The notes beneath the pieces are model-generated. The model saw only the letters and a program-made list of their open reading frames with translations, was not told where the DNA came from and ran no database searches. DNA of 64,000 nt from Luscinia megarhynchos (lineage: Eukaryota > Chordata > Aves > Passeriformes > Turdidae), in NCBI GenBank assembly GCA_034336665.1, contig CM067592.1:33512217-33576216 (forward strand), in the 5' to 3' direction. The position numbers and the translations under genes were made by a program. This document shows, piece by piece, positions 40,573-50,828 of this stretch; positions within the stretch are counted from its first letter, which is position 1; every line of letters begins with the position of its first letter.

Positions 40573-40608
40573 CAGCCGGGACTGGGCGCGCTGCAGGAAC
40601 TCCTCCAT
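40573..40608 (-). CDS. PRUNE2: PRUNE2 exon 1 coding part, start codon
   Basis: The first coding exon gives 12 codons, MEEFLQRAQSRL, directly followed by the donor GTGAGT. The start ATG (bases 40608-40606 on the minus strand) sits in a strong Kozak context, CCGCCATGG. The peptide matches the N-terminus of PRUNE2 (MEEFLQRAKSKL in human as I recall) and joins in phase 0 to exon 2. The frame stays open upstream to another ATG at 40881, but the conserved N-terminus and the Kozak context favour the start given. PRUNE2 is described in the literature as a BCH-domain scaffold protein linked to RhoA signalling and neuronal differentiation; only its N-terminal PRUNE-like portion is encoded in this window. 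Confidence 0.96.
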
Positions 40609-40615
40609 GGCGGTC

Positions 40616-40643
40616 CGGGCGGCGCTGCCCGGGCGGCGCTGCC
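40616..40643 (-). repeat. 14-bp tandem duplication in PRUNE2 5' UTR
   Basis: The 14-base unit CGGGCGGCGCTGCC occurs twice in a row, exactly, starting 8 bp upstream of the PRUNE2 start codon. It would lie in the 5' untranslated region and could form GC-rich secondary structure. Confidence 0.95.
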
Positions 40644-40700
40644 CGCGGCGCTCCCCGCTCGCTGCCCGGCCGGCCCGCGCCCCGCCGCGCTGCGGAGCGC

Positions 40701-40714
40701 CCGCCCCGCCCCGC
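40701..40714 (-). promoter_or_regulatory. Overlapping GC boxes
   Basis: CCGCCCCGCCCCGC on the plus strand gives two overlapping GGGGCGG Sp/KLF sites on the gene strand, about 95-105 bp upstream of the PRUNE2 ATG. Confidence 0.65.
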
Positions 40715-40715
40715 G

Positions 40716-40723
40716 TGACGTCA
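40716..40723. promoter_or_regulatory. Consensus CRE in PRUNE2 promoter
   Basis: TGACGTCA is the full palindromic cAMP-response element, two bases from the GC boxes and 108 bp upstream of the start codon. This spacing is typical for a functional CREB/ATF site in a CpG-island core promoter; occupancy is inference. Confidence 0.6.
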
Positions 40724-40745
40724 GCCGTGCCGCAGGGGCCGCGGC

Positions 40746-40782
40746 GGGACGGGATCGGGACGGGATCGGGGTCGGGATCGGG
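40746..40782 (+). repeat. GGGAC/GGGATC minisatellite, G-quadruplex motif
   Basis: Seven G3-4 runs are separated by loops of only 2-3 bases (AC, ATC, AC, ATC, TC, ATC). This satisfies the usual G-quadruplex pattern well. The G-rich strand is the plus strand, that is the template strand for PRUNE2, about 140-175 bp upstream of the ATG. Confidence 0.85.
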
Positions 40783-41054
40783 ATGTGCGGTGCGTTCCCT
40801 GCCCGCGCCGGGCGCCAGGCCTGCGAGGCGGCGGCGTGCCCTCTGACCAGAACTGCCGACCCGGGCAGCGGCTCGGAGCAACAGGCAGCTGCTCGTGGCT
40901 GTTGCGGGCTGCGGGTTGCTCGGTCCCCGTTTCGCGTTTGGTGGGACGCAGCAGTGGAAGGCTCCAGGGCACTGGGGTCAGGCGCAGTCACCGTTTCGGG
41001 GTCCCCTTCCCGTGGCGGCAAAAGGTCTGGAGGGAGCCAAGCAGAGGGTTCAAA

Positions 41055-41292
41055 TTGCATGAGGTTAGATTAGATGTTAGGAAAAAAGACTCTTCTGAGG
41101 GTTTGAGGGGTGTGAGGAGGACAGCCCAGGGATGTTGTGGATGCTCGATCGCTGCAGGGGTTCAAGGGCAGTTTGGATGAAGCTCTGAGCAGTCGGGTTT
41201 AGTGGAAGGTTCCCTGTCCACTGCAGGGGAGTTGGAACCATGTGTCCTTTAATGTTCCTTCCAGCTCAAACCGTCTATGATTTTATGACTCT
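41055..41292 (+). mobile_element. CR1 LINE 3' fragment next to the CpG island
   Basis: The plus strand reads AGGTTAGATTAGATGTTAGG, GGGATGTTGTGGATGCTCGA, TTTGGATGAAGCTCTGAGCA, AGTGGAAGGTTCCCTGTCCA and TTCCTTCCAGCTCAAACCGT, ending in CTATGATTTTATGACT. This is a complete CR1 3' terminus with a decayed upstream part. It abuts the right edge of the PRUNE2 CpG island, pointing away from the gene. Confidence 0.92.
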
Positions 41293-44200
41293 GTGTTTCA
41301 CAGTCAAGCCTCGGTAGACTCGGCCCTGTACCTCAAACGTAGGATCCTTTCTAAATATTGTGCCCACCGTCACATTTTTTATATACATTCAATTGAACAG
41401 CTCACAAAGGAGCATCCTAGGCTAGAGTCCACTTTGTAGAGAAATAGAGAAATATCAAAGAGCTGGAGCCCAGGACTGTAAAAGTCAATGGGAAGTTCAT
41501 GCAATGAGTGTAAAGTAGACCAGAAAATAAACTGTAGGGTTTGTAGCATCTCCAGTGCTCTCACACCACTAGTATTCACTAGTGTGGGTTTTTTCCCCAC
41601 TGGAAACAACTAACCTCGATAGTGCAGTTTTATTATTCCAATCAAGTTTTGCCTCACTGAGGAGTCAGTGATGACTAACTGTTAATAAATTCAGTGCTAT
41701 GAGATCTGGGATTTTTCTCTCTTGTGTATTTTTTTGCAGCTCACTTAGGATATTACTGTAAGAGCTAAAAGCTCTTGCTTCCTTATTAACAAACTTTTTC
41801 TTATGATTATAATTTACTGTCATTTGATTTGTTAATTCTTCCATGATATCTTGCAGATCCTGTGACTGTGTTTCCTGCCATAATCAATCTGCTCTGCCTA
41901 GTCATATGTTCCAGTTGGAAATTGTTCTGGGGAACAGAAAAAATAAACCTTGATCTGTATCATAACCATCTAGAACTGGAAGGTAAATCTTCATTAAAAT
42001 ACTTGAGTAGACAAATTACATGCAGCAAAGTACTCTAAATGACAGTGTTCTGCAGGAAGAAGATAATTCTGTTTCATTTGCTGGAACATTTCTTCTTCTG
42101 AAATGCATTTGTGTGTTTGAACCTTAATTTGTTTCACAACCCTATCTGAATTTTGGTTTTCTGGTTATTCTGTAGAAAAGTAGGTCTCCTGAAAGATTAC
42201 AGGTTTTGCACAGCATACTGTCATACTTGTAACTTGAAATTGAAGTATTAAATACAGAAATTGCTGTGTAACTTAGGATGCAGGGTTGAGGTCAACTAGG
42301 AATGTATTCCCAAGTAAGAAAACAATATGCCCCGTACAAAAAAAAAAAAAAAAAAAAAAAAAATGGAGTAAAGTATATATTTCACTTCAGTAAAGTCTGC
42401 AAAACAAAACTAAAAGGTCCAGCTTGCCACATGAGCTAAGTTTGGGAAATTGATGCTTTAAAAGGTCATTTTTGATGCATAGGTATTAAAACAAAAAAAC
42501 CAACCAAACAAAAACACCAGAACAGCCAATAGTTCTTACTTCTCATGCCAAAAAGCATACTAACTCTCATACACTGTAAATAAAATGTGTTGACTAATTA
42601 CTTCTTTGTACATCCACTGAATAGATCTGTGCATGTAAATATACCTCTACATTTCTGTATCCAAGTAGCATCCTTCACTCATTCTGGAATAACCATGCAG
42701 ATACTTTGCAGTCCCCATGTTGGATTTCCAGAGATGGACTCAATACAGCTGCACTGAAAACAAAACAGAGTGCACCTGAGCTCTCTGAAAACATTAGAAC
42801 TAGATAGCTTTTGAGACTGCTTTTTAAGTAACTTTTTTGCCTCCATAATTATTGTATGAGTTACATAATAAATAATGAATTATTCATATCCTATTGTGCA
42901 AAACCATGGACAGAGTACCAATCTTTGTATCTGTTTAATATTTAATAGAAATTCCTAAGCCTTATTCTCCTGTTTTCTACACCACTTGTAGCCACTAATT
43001 TATTTCCACTTTACTGAAGCATAAAGTAGAGATGAATCAGGACTCAGATTATTTTTTTTATCCTTCTTCCTAAAGTAACTAAAACCAGTTCACAGTCATC
43101 CAGGGGCTCTTCCTAATGTGTGTTCTTCATTTGACATGTGTAACTTTTCCTTATGAAATCTGTGGGAATCATGTAAGTGTCCCAAAATGAGAATTTGCTC
43201 AATATCTCGTTCATAGAATCAAATTATTGAAAAATAGACTTGCTGAGCAATACTGGGTTTTGGCTTGTTCATAAGCACGTTTGCAATACATCTTGTCACA
43301 CTGAAGGGATTTAGGCTGTGAATTGTGAGTTCTGTTTTGTATGTCTCTGTTTTGGAAATGTAAATACAAATCATGTACTTCACAGAGTATGGTTTGGAAG
43401 AGAATGCTTCTCTGTTCACATGGCAAAGTTCATTTTTTAATTTCAGCCATTATTCAGGCATATGTAAATATATTATTGCTGTGCCTTTTTACTAAAAGCC
43501 CCAGTAATTGGTAACGATGAGCAATTGTCTTGCACTTCATATTCTTATAAAACTCCTCCCATTTTCACTGTGGTCATGCAGGGAAAAGTAATTTGCTTGA
43601 TATACAACCTATCCTAGTAAAACCTTACATCCTCATACATGCTATCTGCTACCAAATAATACCAACTTTTGTGATATTCCATTGTTTCTGTGGTTCATAT
43701 CCATTTTATTTATTTTCCAGGCATACAGTTCAGATCGTTCTATTCCATATAATGGAGAAGTAAAACTCAGAACTGAACTCTGTAACTCTTCTTTATGGTT
43801 TAGCAAGAAAATAGAAGAGCTGTCATGATGCAGCTATCCAGCAGTCTAGCATTCCTATCAAAATGGGGGTTTTTTTATGATAAACACTTCAATAATATAT
43901 TAATAATAATTTTCATGTTAAATACAACTGAGATTCCCATTGCAAGACTTTTTATACTACCACGGTAAGAGTAAATAGTTCCTCCCCATGGGATGAGAAT
44001 GTAACATAATGTTTTTAATAATAGCACAAAAGAAGTTCACAGCTCTCAGCTCATGTAAGAGGATATTATTTAAAAATTTGAAAGGAAAAAGATTATTTCA
44101 CAAATTACTGAAAGAATAGTTCTCCAGACAGCCACACAAAGAAACAAAAAAGAACAAAGCTGTGTGTAGCAGCAGTAGGCTGACAGTCATTTGCATTTGC

Positions 44201-44404
44201 ACTCAAGTCATTTTACTATCAGAGTGACTGTGATTTCCAAGTACACCTATGAAAGCTACTGCCTTTTTCTGAAAGTGTTTTACCAACAGGTCAAGTCCTT
44301 AGAATCACCTGTTATCCAGTCTTTGGTATCAAGTGTCTTTAATTCCTGTGGCTAGTATTTCCATGTTTTTTCATGTTTCAGTGAAACATGGACTCTGGTG
44401 CCAG
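41293..44404. other. Intergenic, no gene seen
   Basis: AT-rich upstream flank of PRUNE2. Apart from a 26-base A run (42338-42363) I see no repeat family, gene or RNA here. Confidence 0.8.
42338..42363 (+). repeat. Poly(A) run, 26 bp
   Basis: An uninterrupted run of 26 A residues with no recognisable retroposed body before it. Confidence 0.9.
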
Positions 44405-45165
44405 GATCATAGAATTGTTTAGTTTCAGAAGACCTCTAACGTCATCAAGTCCACCCATTAATACAGCACCAGTGCTCACCACCAAGCTGTGCCACACTGA
44501 CTAGTGTTTTCTCCAGATTTAACAACCCCAGCTCCCTCAGCCACTCACAGGGCTTGTGCTCCAAACTCTTCGCCTTCTCTGGGTGCTCTCCAGCCCCTCA
44601 GTGTCTGTCCTGCAGTGAGGATACAGAACTTGAGGTGAGACTCTGTATTTGAGGTGAGCCTCAGAGTACAGGGACTACCCTTTGCTGCCTTTGCTAGTCC
44701 TGCTGGCCACACTGCTGCTGATATGGGCCAGGATGTCATTGGCATTCTTGGTTACCTGGGCACAGCTGGCTGATGCTCAGCTGCTGTCAGTCTCTGGTCT
44801 TTTCCCACTGGGCAGCTTTCCAGACACTCTGCCCCCAGCCTGTAGCACTATTGCATGGTGTTCTGGTGACCCAAAGACTGGACACAGGCACTGGCACTTT
44901 GCCTTTTCAAGCCTCACACCACTGGCCTTGACCCACCAATCCAGTCCATCCAGATCATTCTGTAGAGCCTTCCTGCCCTCAGCAGATCAACACTCACACT
45001 GAGCTTGGTGTCATCTGCAAATGACTGAGGGGACACTCAGTCAACCCCTCACCCAGATAATTGAAAAAGGTATTAAATGGAACTGGCCCCACTAGTAAGC
45101 CCTGGGGAACTTGTGACTGGTTGCCAGTCACCCTATTCAGACAGACACAAAGAAACCATTTCAAA
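44405..45165 (-). mobile_element. CR1 LINE fragment with 3' end
   Basis: The plus strand starts with an inverted CR1 terminus (GGATCATAGAATTGTTTAGT) and continues with TCATCAAGTCCACCCATTAA, CAGCTCCCTCAGCCACTCAC, TGCTGGCCACACTGCTGCTG, GGCCAGGATGTCATTGGCAT, GAGCTTGGTGTCATCTGCAA and AGCCCTGGGGAACTTGTGAC. These blocks are in the order of a CR1 ORF2 end and 3' UTR read from the opposite strand. At about 760 bp it is the longest CR1 copy in the window. It is 5'-truncated and full of substitutions; a near-duplicate of TTGAGGTGAG occurs at 44630-44660. Confidence 0.93.
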
Positions 45166-47089
45166 TATCATAAGACTCTGCTTCAACCGTGAAAGCTGTC
45201 TATCAACAATGCATAAAATTTATATTCTGTCAATGCCTCTTATCTTTCTTTAGTGAAAGTGGAAGGCAATGAACTCACTGTCCCTTTTGGACTTCTGGTT
45301 TGCCCAATGTACTACCATGTACTATTAAGAAACTTTGTTTTCCAAGGGATTACTATTACTAATTTGATTATTTCATTCCTAGCCATAAATTTCTAGATGA
45401 AACTTTATAATATGCCCTATTTCTTTTGTGGAATAATAGGTGTGGGAAAATGAAATTGCCACTGGTTTTTTGAGAGGCAAAGGAAGAGAAAGAAGCCATG
45501 CCTGATTATGAGATGACTTCTAAAGGTTTAATACATATATCTGTTGAGGTTTTCAAAGATCATATGCATTAACCATATTTTAGTTGTGACTAGCACATAA
45601 TTCCTGTATTACAATAATTGTCTGTTCTGTTCCTCCTTGCAAAACTGAGTAAGATACCAGAGTGTGCATTTTTGAGCCAAGGCTAGCTATTAATTCAATG
45701 CCAAAAAGCAATACTGAATCAATACCTAATGTATTTGGAGGTATCCCAAACAATGGATGATTTAATGGCTTTCTGTGTGGGCAAGTATAGGCTGAAAGTG
45801 GACAATAGAACTGCTGGTTTAGTCCACTCCCAAACTACAACTGTACTAAATGAGCATGAAATTAAGTGTGAGAAGCCAGAACCCAGATTCATTTCCCAGC
45901 AGCACTAGGTCGATGGAAACCGAGTTCCCAGGTTGTTCATCAACACAGCTGTATCCTAAGACAGGTTATGATAGAAGTTAACCTTCTGTTCTACTATCTC
46001 TTTCTTATCAATACCATGTGTGGTGATAATTTACCCAAATTGTGTGTTCCTTGTGAATACAGCCACAACTGTACAAATGATCCATCTACTAAATGACAGA
46101 GTATGTTATGCCATTTGCACTGTCTCAGTACAGGCTACTTGAAGCTAGTCCCAGGTCAAAGAAGTAATTCTGATAGTTGGGCTCAGTTTAAGCTATTACC
46201 AAATCTCCTGTCCACTTACCCCTCACTTGGAAGTTAATTGAAGGAAATTTATTCCTATTATATTGCCATATACTAGTAGTATTTAAACTAGGCAGAAAGT
46301 ATTTTCCAAGGGATGGTAATCACTGTCAAAGTAGGGGGTAAAGGCTTAAGATACTTGACTTAAATGATTAACACCATTTGTTTCCCATGTACATGGGTCA
46401 AAGTCCTCAAAGAAGTCAAAGGAGTTGGGTCGTGGGTCAAAGAAGTTTTAGGCTGCAGCGAGCACAAGGCATTTTCAGTTAACTATAAGAAAATTAGAGT
46501 AAACAGTACATAAAACTTCTGCTTTATAGATTACCATTGATCAGCTGCATATAGTATATTTATTTTTTTCGCATTTGTGGGAACATTCTTACAACTATTA
46601 GTTTGAATACAGATGAAAAGGACATAAGAGTGAACCCCAGATTTCAAATTGTAGAAAATAACATGTAGAGAATATTGGCTCTGTGGTAATAGTTGTGAAA
46701 TATATTACATTGAATTATATAGTGATTACTATTTGAAAGTCGAAAAGTAATGTAAGAATTTCTCATTTTGCAAGTTGGCCAGAATAAGTAAGTTCTCATC
46801 ATTGACCAGCTAAAAGTAATTTTTTAAGGTAGAAATTACTTAATTAATAGAGTATCATATTATATTTTTTTCAACATGTCCTCTAATTCCACAGACAAGT
46901 AGCCTAGCTAACTACAGTTACATTCCTAAAAAAAAATACCATGTTATTACGCTGAATACAGTTCTTACCTTAATCTTTAAAATTCATACATACTCAAAAA
47001 ATTAATAGGACTTTTGTAGACAGTTTACTGAGTGTTTAGTAGGCACACAGATAAAGAAATAAAGGCTTGTGAGCAGTCAGTTTCTTTAT
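45166..47089. other. Intergenic, no gene seen
   Basis: AT-rich sequence. The only structure I noticed is a cluster of GGGTCA/AAGTCA hexamers at 46395-46439. No gene, RNA or clear repeat. Confidence 0.8.
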
Positions 47090-47174
47090 CCTGCCCACAA
47101 CAGCGGGATTGGAACATGATGATCTTTAAGGCTCCTTCCAACACAGGCCATTCTTTGATTCTGTGATACTATGA
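47090..47174 (+). mobile_element. Short CR1 LINE 3' end
   Basis: GGGATTGGAACATGATGATC, then TTTAAGGCTCCTTCCAACAC and a tail GATTCTGTGATACTATGA match the last 80 or so bases of CR1. It is severely 5'-truncated. Confidence 0.9.
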
Positions 47175-47569
47175 AAGTCCTAAATGCAAGTAAAAGCATT
47201 CTATGTGATTAATAAAGAACAATAAAGAGCATTCCATCATCAACATCCCCATGCTTTAAGTGGAGAAGGATGTTTATGGATATGACCGTTAACATATTTT
47301 TATTTTATTTTTTCTTTGAAGAAAAAAATATTCTTTTAATGACACATAAATCCAATAGTAGAATTACAAAACTGATAGTGATCTGAAGGTGGAAGTGAGA
47401 AGAGTTCATGTATAGATAATGTTGGTTTGTACAAAAAACCAGATTATGGCGGAAGAGCATAGAACTCAGAACACACAGTCTTTCATTTAAGTCTGAATTA
47501 TGATAGCTGATTCCATACACCTGTCCTAGTTTTGGCCAGGACCCAGAGGTTTTTCTATTCCATCCCATG
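47175..47569. other. Intergenic, nothing recognised
   Basis: AT-rich spacer between a CR1 3' end and the tRNA-like sequence. No feature seen. Confidence 0.75.
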
Positions 47570-47642
47570 CTTTTGCTTGCTCAGTCAGTAGATCACAAGA
47601 CTCTTAATCCCAGGTTTGTGGGTTGGAGCCCCACATTAGGCA
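47570..47642 (+). pseudogene. tRNA-Lys(CTT)-like pseudogene
   Basis: The plus strand follows a lysine tRNA over about 70 bases: GCTTGCTCAGTCAGTAGATC for the D arm, GACTCTTAATCC around the anticodon loop with anticodon CTT at 47603-47605, and GTGGGTTGGAGCCCCAC for an intact T stem. It is degenerate: the T loop reads TTGGA instead of TTCGA, the anticodon stem pairs poorly (CAAGA against TCCCA) and the acceptor stem no longer pairs. No CCA is encoded. It is therefore a tRNA-derived pseudogene rather than a working gene. It ends 4 bp before a sequence that may be the edge of an LTR. Confidence 0.75.
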
Positions 47643-47646
47643 GCAA

Positions 47647-47870
47647 TGTCATGGTTCAGGAATGGTAGTCCCTAATCCAGGCCCACACAAAGGCTGTCCA
47701 AAGCCAAATGCCATTCTCTCCCTCCCTCTTTTCCTCTCCCTTTCCACTAAGGCAGGATGGAGTTGACAATTGGAAGCACAAATGGTGAATATCATGACTT
47801 GAGATAAGAATGATTTACTGAAAACAGCAATGAAGTAAGAACAACAACAATATTAATAACAAAAATTTAT
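47647..47870. mobile_element. Possible endogenous retrovirus LTR fragment
   Basis: The segment starts with TGTCATGGTTCAGG and continues with a pyrimidine-rich part (CTCTCCCTCCCTCTTTTCC), AAGGCAGGATGGAG, CTTGAGATAAGAATGATTTA and an A/C-rich stretch ending in AACAACAACAATATTAATAA. This composition and the TG terminus resemble LTRs common in bird genomes, judged from memory. No internal retroviral genes are present. Orientation is uncertain: if read on the minus strand the LTR would end in CA and be followed by a lysine-tRNA-like primer site. Confidence 0.4.
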
Positions 47871-49092
47871 TACTTTTGCATGGAAACCAACGAAAACTAC
47901 AGTTTTTGAGTATTTTCTGTGATTTGTGGTTTATGCTTTTGTGGATTATTTTAAACCAATGGGATTAATGCCAGTGACTTGGCATTTATTTTCTGCTTCA
48001 ATAATAGTATGTCTTGTATTCAAGACTTTGGCTTTTCAACTAAGAATTCATACTGTAAAGATTAGAGGCTTGGCTATTAATGATCATTAGTGTCACCACT
48101 GGAAAAATTCATGTTGGCCTTATTTATTAAGGGAATCAAAATATGCTATTGTGTTCCTAATTACGATATTTATTCAAAATCCCCTACTTACCCGCAGTAC
48201 GAATACAGTGCAGACAGCTGTTGTGGAAGCTTCCCTATGCAGCTCTGGAAATGAGGTTTTCTTTGAACTAAGAACTGTTCTATTCTCAGAAAGAGAGAGT
48301 AGAATAAATGTTGGTCTTTGCTCTGTGAGGTAAACACTGGTATTGGGTGCATAAAGTTGTGTTAAGGATAAGAGCTGCTGAGCAGAAAAGTGTCTAAGAG
48401 AAGATCATAAAATCTTCTGTTCAAGATTCTCCTCCTGGGCAAGTGTATAATTACAAAAAATGAAAGATTAAAAACAGTCAAGCAAGCAAAGAAATTTTAT
48501 CGCTTCTACTGTAAATTTCGCACAAGGAAAAATAAAGATATTTTAGAATACAAAAGAGTATTTTATTTATTTCTGTCCTTCAGAAGATAAAGAACACTAG
48601 TATCAGAATCTACAAACAGATGTGGTATCAAAAAGATATCCCCTGAGAGCTGAAAGAAAACCCTTACTTTACTGTTATGCAGCACAGTGGCAGAAGCCAA
48701 AAAATGCCAACTGTAGAACTAGGGTTGTCACAAAAAACATCAAAAAACTAATATGAATGCATAAAAATTATTATAAGAGCATGTTTTAGAATATTTTTTT
48801 AAATCTTTATGTTAGTTCAGTGTCTATTGACTGTGTGCTTTTTGCTGAAGTATGAGTCATGTATTTATTAAGTCAATATTATTGATTTCAAACATTGTTA
48901 AGCAGAGACCACCAATACAGCTAAAAGGATCACTTTCTGCTCTCCTTACGTGAAGCCCACCTTTCCAAAACTAAGAATCATATTTTTCAGCAACTACAAC
49001 CTAATACAGATTATCAGCATTATCTGCTCCTTTTGTTTTTAGGAAATACAATTTGAATATGCTTTTTCCAGTCCAATTCCAGGGGAAAAAAG

Positions 49093-49132
49093 CAAACAAG
49101 TAAACAAACAAACAAACAAACAAACAAGCAAA
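49093..49132. repeat. (AAAC)n microsatellite
   Basis: About 40 bases of AAAC/CAAA repeats with two single-base interruptions. Confidence 0.9.
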
Positions 49133-50798
49133 ACATTAAAAGACATCATTAATATCCTGATAAGCAATTTATTTCATTGTTTTAAAAGATTAATTATGTA
49201 CGTATCACAAATCCCTTTTAAAATATAAAACATTCTTTAGACCACTTTCCTGAGGGGAATTTGTAGCTGTGAGCTGATGTACAGTCAGTGATATTTTCTG
49301 ATTAATAGAATACATTTTGTTAGCAATATTGGTCTATTCTTTTGTGTGAGTTCTCCTCTGGATTATGTCTCTGTTTGAATGTTTATTTGCTTCAAGAAAG
49401 AGGAGAGACAGTCCAGAATGCTTTGATGACACAACATCTCTCAGTCTAAGCCATAAAATCAGATATGAGTACGTTGGTTATTGAAAATATAAAATAATAT
49501 TTGTATCCTCTATTAAGAAACAGAGGATAAGGAAGCAAAATTTAATTAGTGAGTCAGAACAAATCTCTGGTGGATAAGATTGCCCTATTTATTTTTTTTT
49601 GGAAGTAAGAAAAGAGAGGTTAAGGGGATTATGGAGGAGTAAAACAGTACTTGAAATCCTCTAAACCCTCACTCCTAGTGTGCAAAATAAAAATAGACCA
49701 GAAGTTCAGATTAGAAGTTGTTCCCTTCTCATCTGCTAACTGCATATAAACAGTGACTTCAGAGTCACAAGATAGTTGCAATCCTAAGGTTAACATGCAA
49801 GACAAATATATACCTCAACACGTTTTCTGAATGCTGGGTTCAGTCTATTTACTTACTCAGTGTGCAATTCCTTTCACATTAGTAGGAACTTTTTTGTAAG
49901 AAGTATTTACAGCCTGGAGAAAACTGTAAAAGGCATGTAAAATGAATTTTAAAAACTGGCAATAATTAAAGTGGCATGTGGAGCCAACACTGAGCCTAAA
50001 AAGAATCTTGGTGGCAAATTGCACTGTTGTAGAATAAACAACCACTAAGAGTGACATGTATGGGAGGAATAGACTAATCAGTGTATGAGGATGTCAGAAC
50101 TAATAAATATTTTAATTAAGAAGCATAAGCAGAATAAACACATATACTTTTATCATGACCCCTTGAATATGATAATATTTATGCTTCTGCATAGATACCC
50201 CTTTTACTCTAAGAAGGCAAAATTGCATTTTATATTACATTTCTTTCCTGCCCTGAATGAGTTTTGTTCTATCACATGGAAGTGAAATAATTCACCAAGA
50301 CAAAATGGCAGTGCTTCCTCAACAATGATTATCTTGTAGTTGTTGTTGTTTTTTTAATAAAAGATGAATGACTGTATCTCTAACAGTTATAAACATGCTC
50401 TCCACCCAAACTACTATGGGTGAGATTTCCTCCTTCTAATCTATGTTCATTTTCTCTTCCACTCTAAAAATTGTCTAATCCACAAGTATTGCATTTCTAT
50501 AGAGCAATAAGGAAGAGAATACAAGACTAACCAAATGCTCATTTTTAACTGTGTTCAAAGGTACTGTAGTGCTTCATGACAGCCAGAGTTACCATTCCTG
50601 AAATTAAACTATAAGTTGGTATTGGGCATTGCACTTCCTAGTGTGTCTCAAAATTTAGTTATACATGCTGATTTCCTTTGTTAGCATTATTCTATCTTCT
50701 CATGTTTATGGGTTTATATGTGCATTACACTATGAAGATAGTGCTAGAAATTACCTCCTTTATACTTATAGTGATTATAGGTCTTGATAAGAAATTCA

Positions 50799-50828
50799 TT
50801 TGGGATCCTTTCCTTTGGGATCCTATCC
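50799..50828. repeat. 15-bp tandem duplication
   Basis: TTTGGGATCCTTTCC is followed directly by a copy differing by one base and by the first five bases of a third. Confidence 0.9.

Larger units (their letters stand above)
40280..41050 (-). promoter_or_regulatory. PRUNE2: CpG island promoter of PRUNE2
   Basis: About 770 bp of CpG-dense, GC-rich sequence stand out from the surrounding AT-rich DNA and span PRUNE2 exon 1. No TATA box is seen near the start codon. Upstream of the ATG on the gene strand are overlapping GC boxes (40701-40714), a full CRE TGACGTCA (40716-40723) and a G-rich minisatellite (40746-40782). This is the layout of a housekeeping-type CpG promoter with dispersed initiation. 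The exact transcription start cannot be read from sequence. Long open frames on both strands here come from low stop-codon density in GC-rich DNA. Confidence 0.88.

Noticed and set aside
40381..40881. A 91-residue N-terminal extension of PRUNE2 from an upstream ATG at 40881
   Set aside because: The frame is open, but the extension is low-complexity GC-rich sequence. The conserved MEEFLQRA start has an ideal Kozak context.
40273..41073. Plus-strand open frame of 266 codons and several overlapping frames in both directions
   Set aside because: They lie in the CpG island, where stop codons are rare. Their composition is Arg/Pro/Ala/Gly-rich, they resemble no family, and the right end runs into a CR1 fragment. 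PRUNE2 exon 1 on the other strand explains the region.
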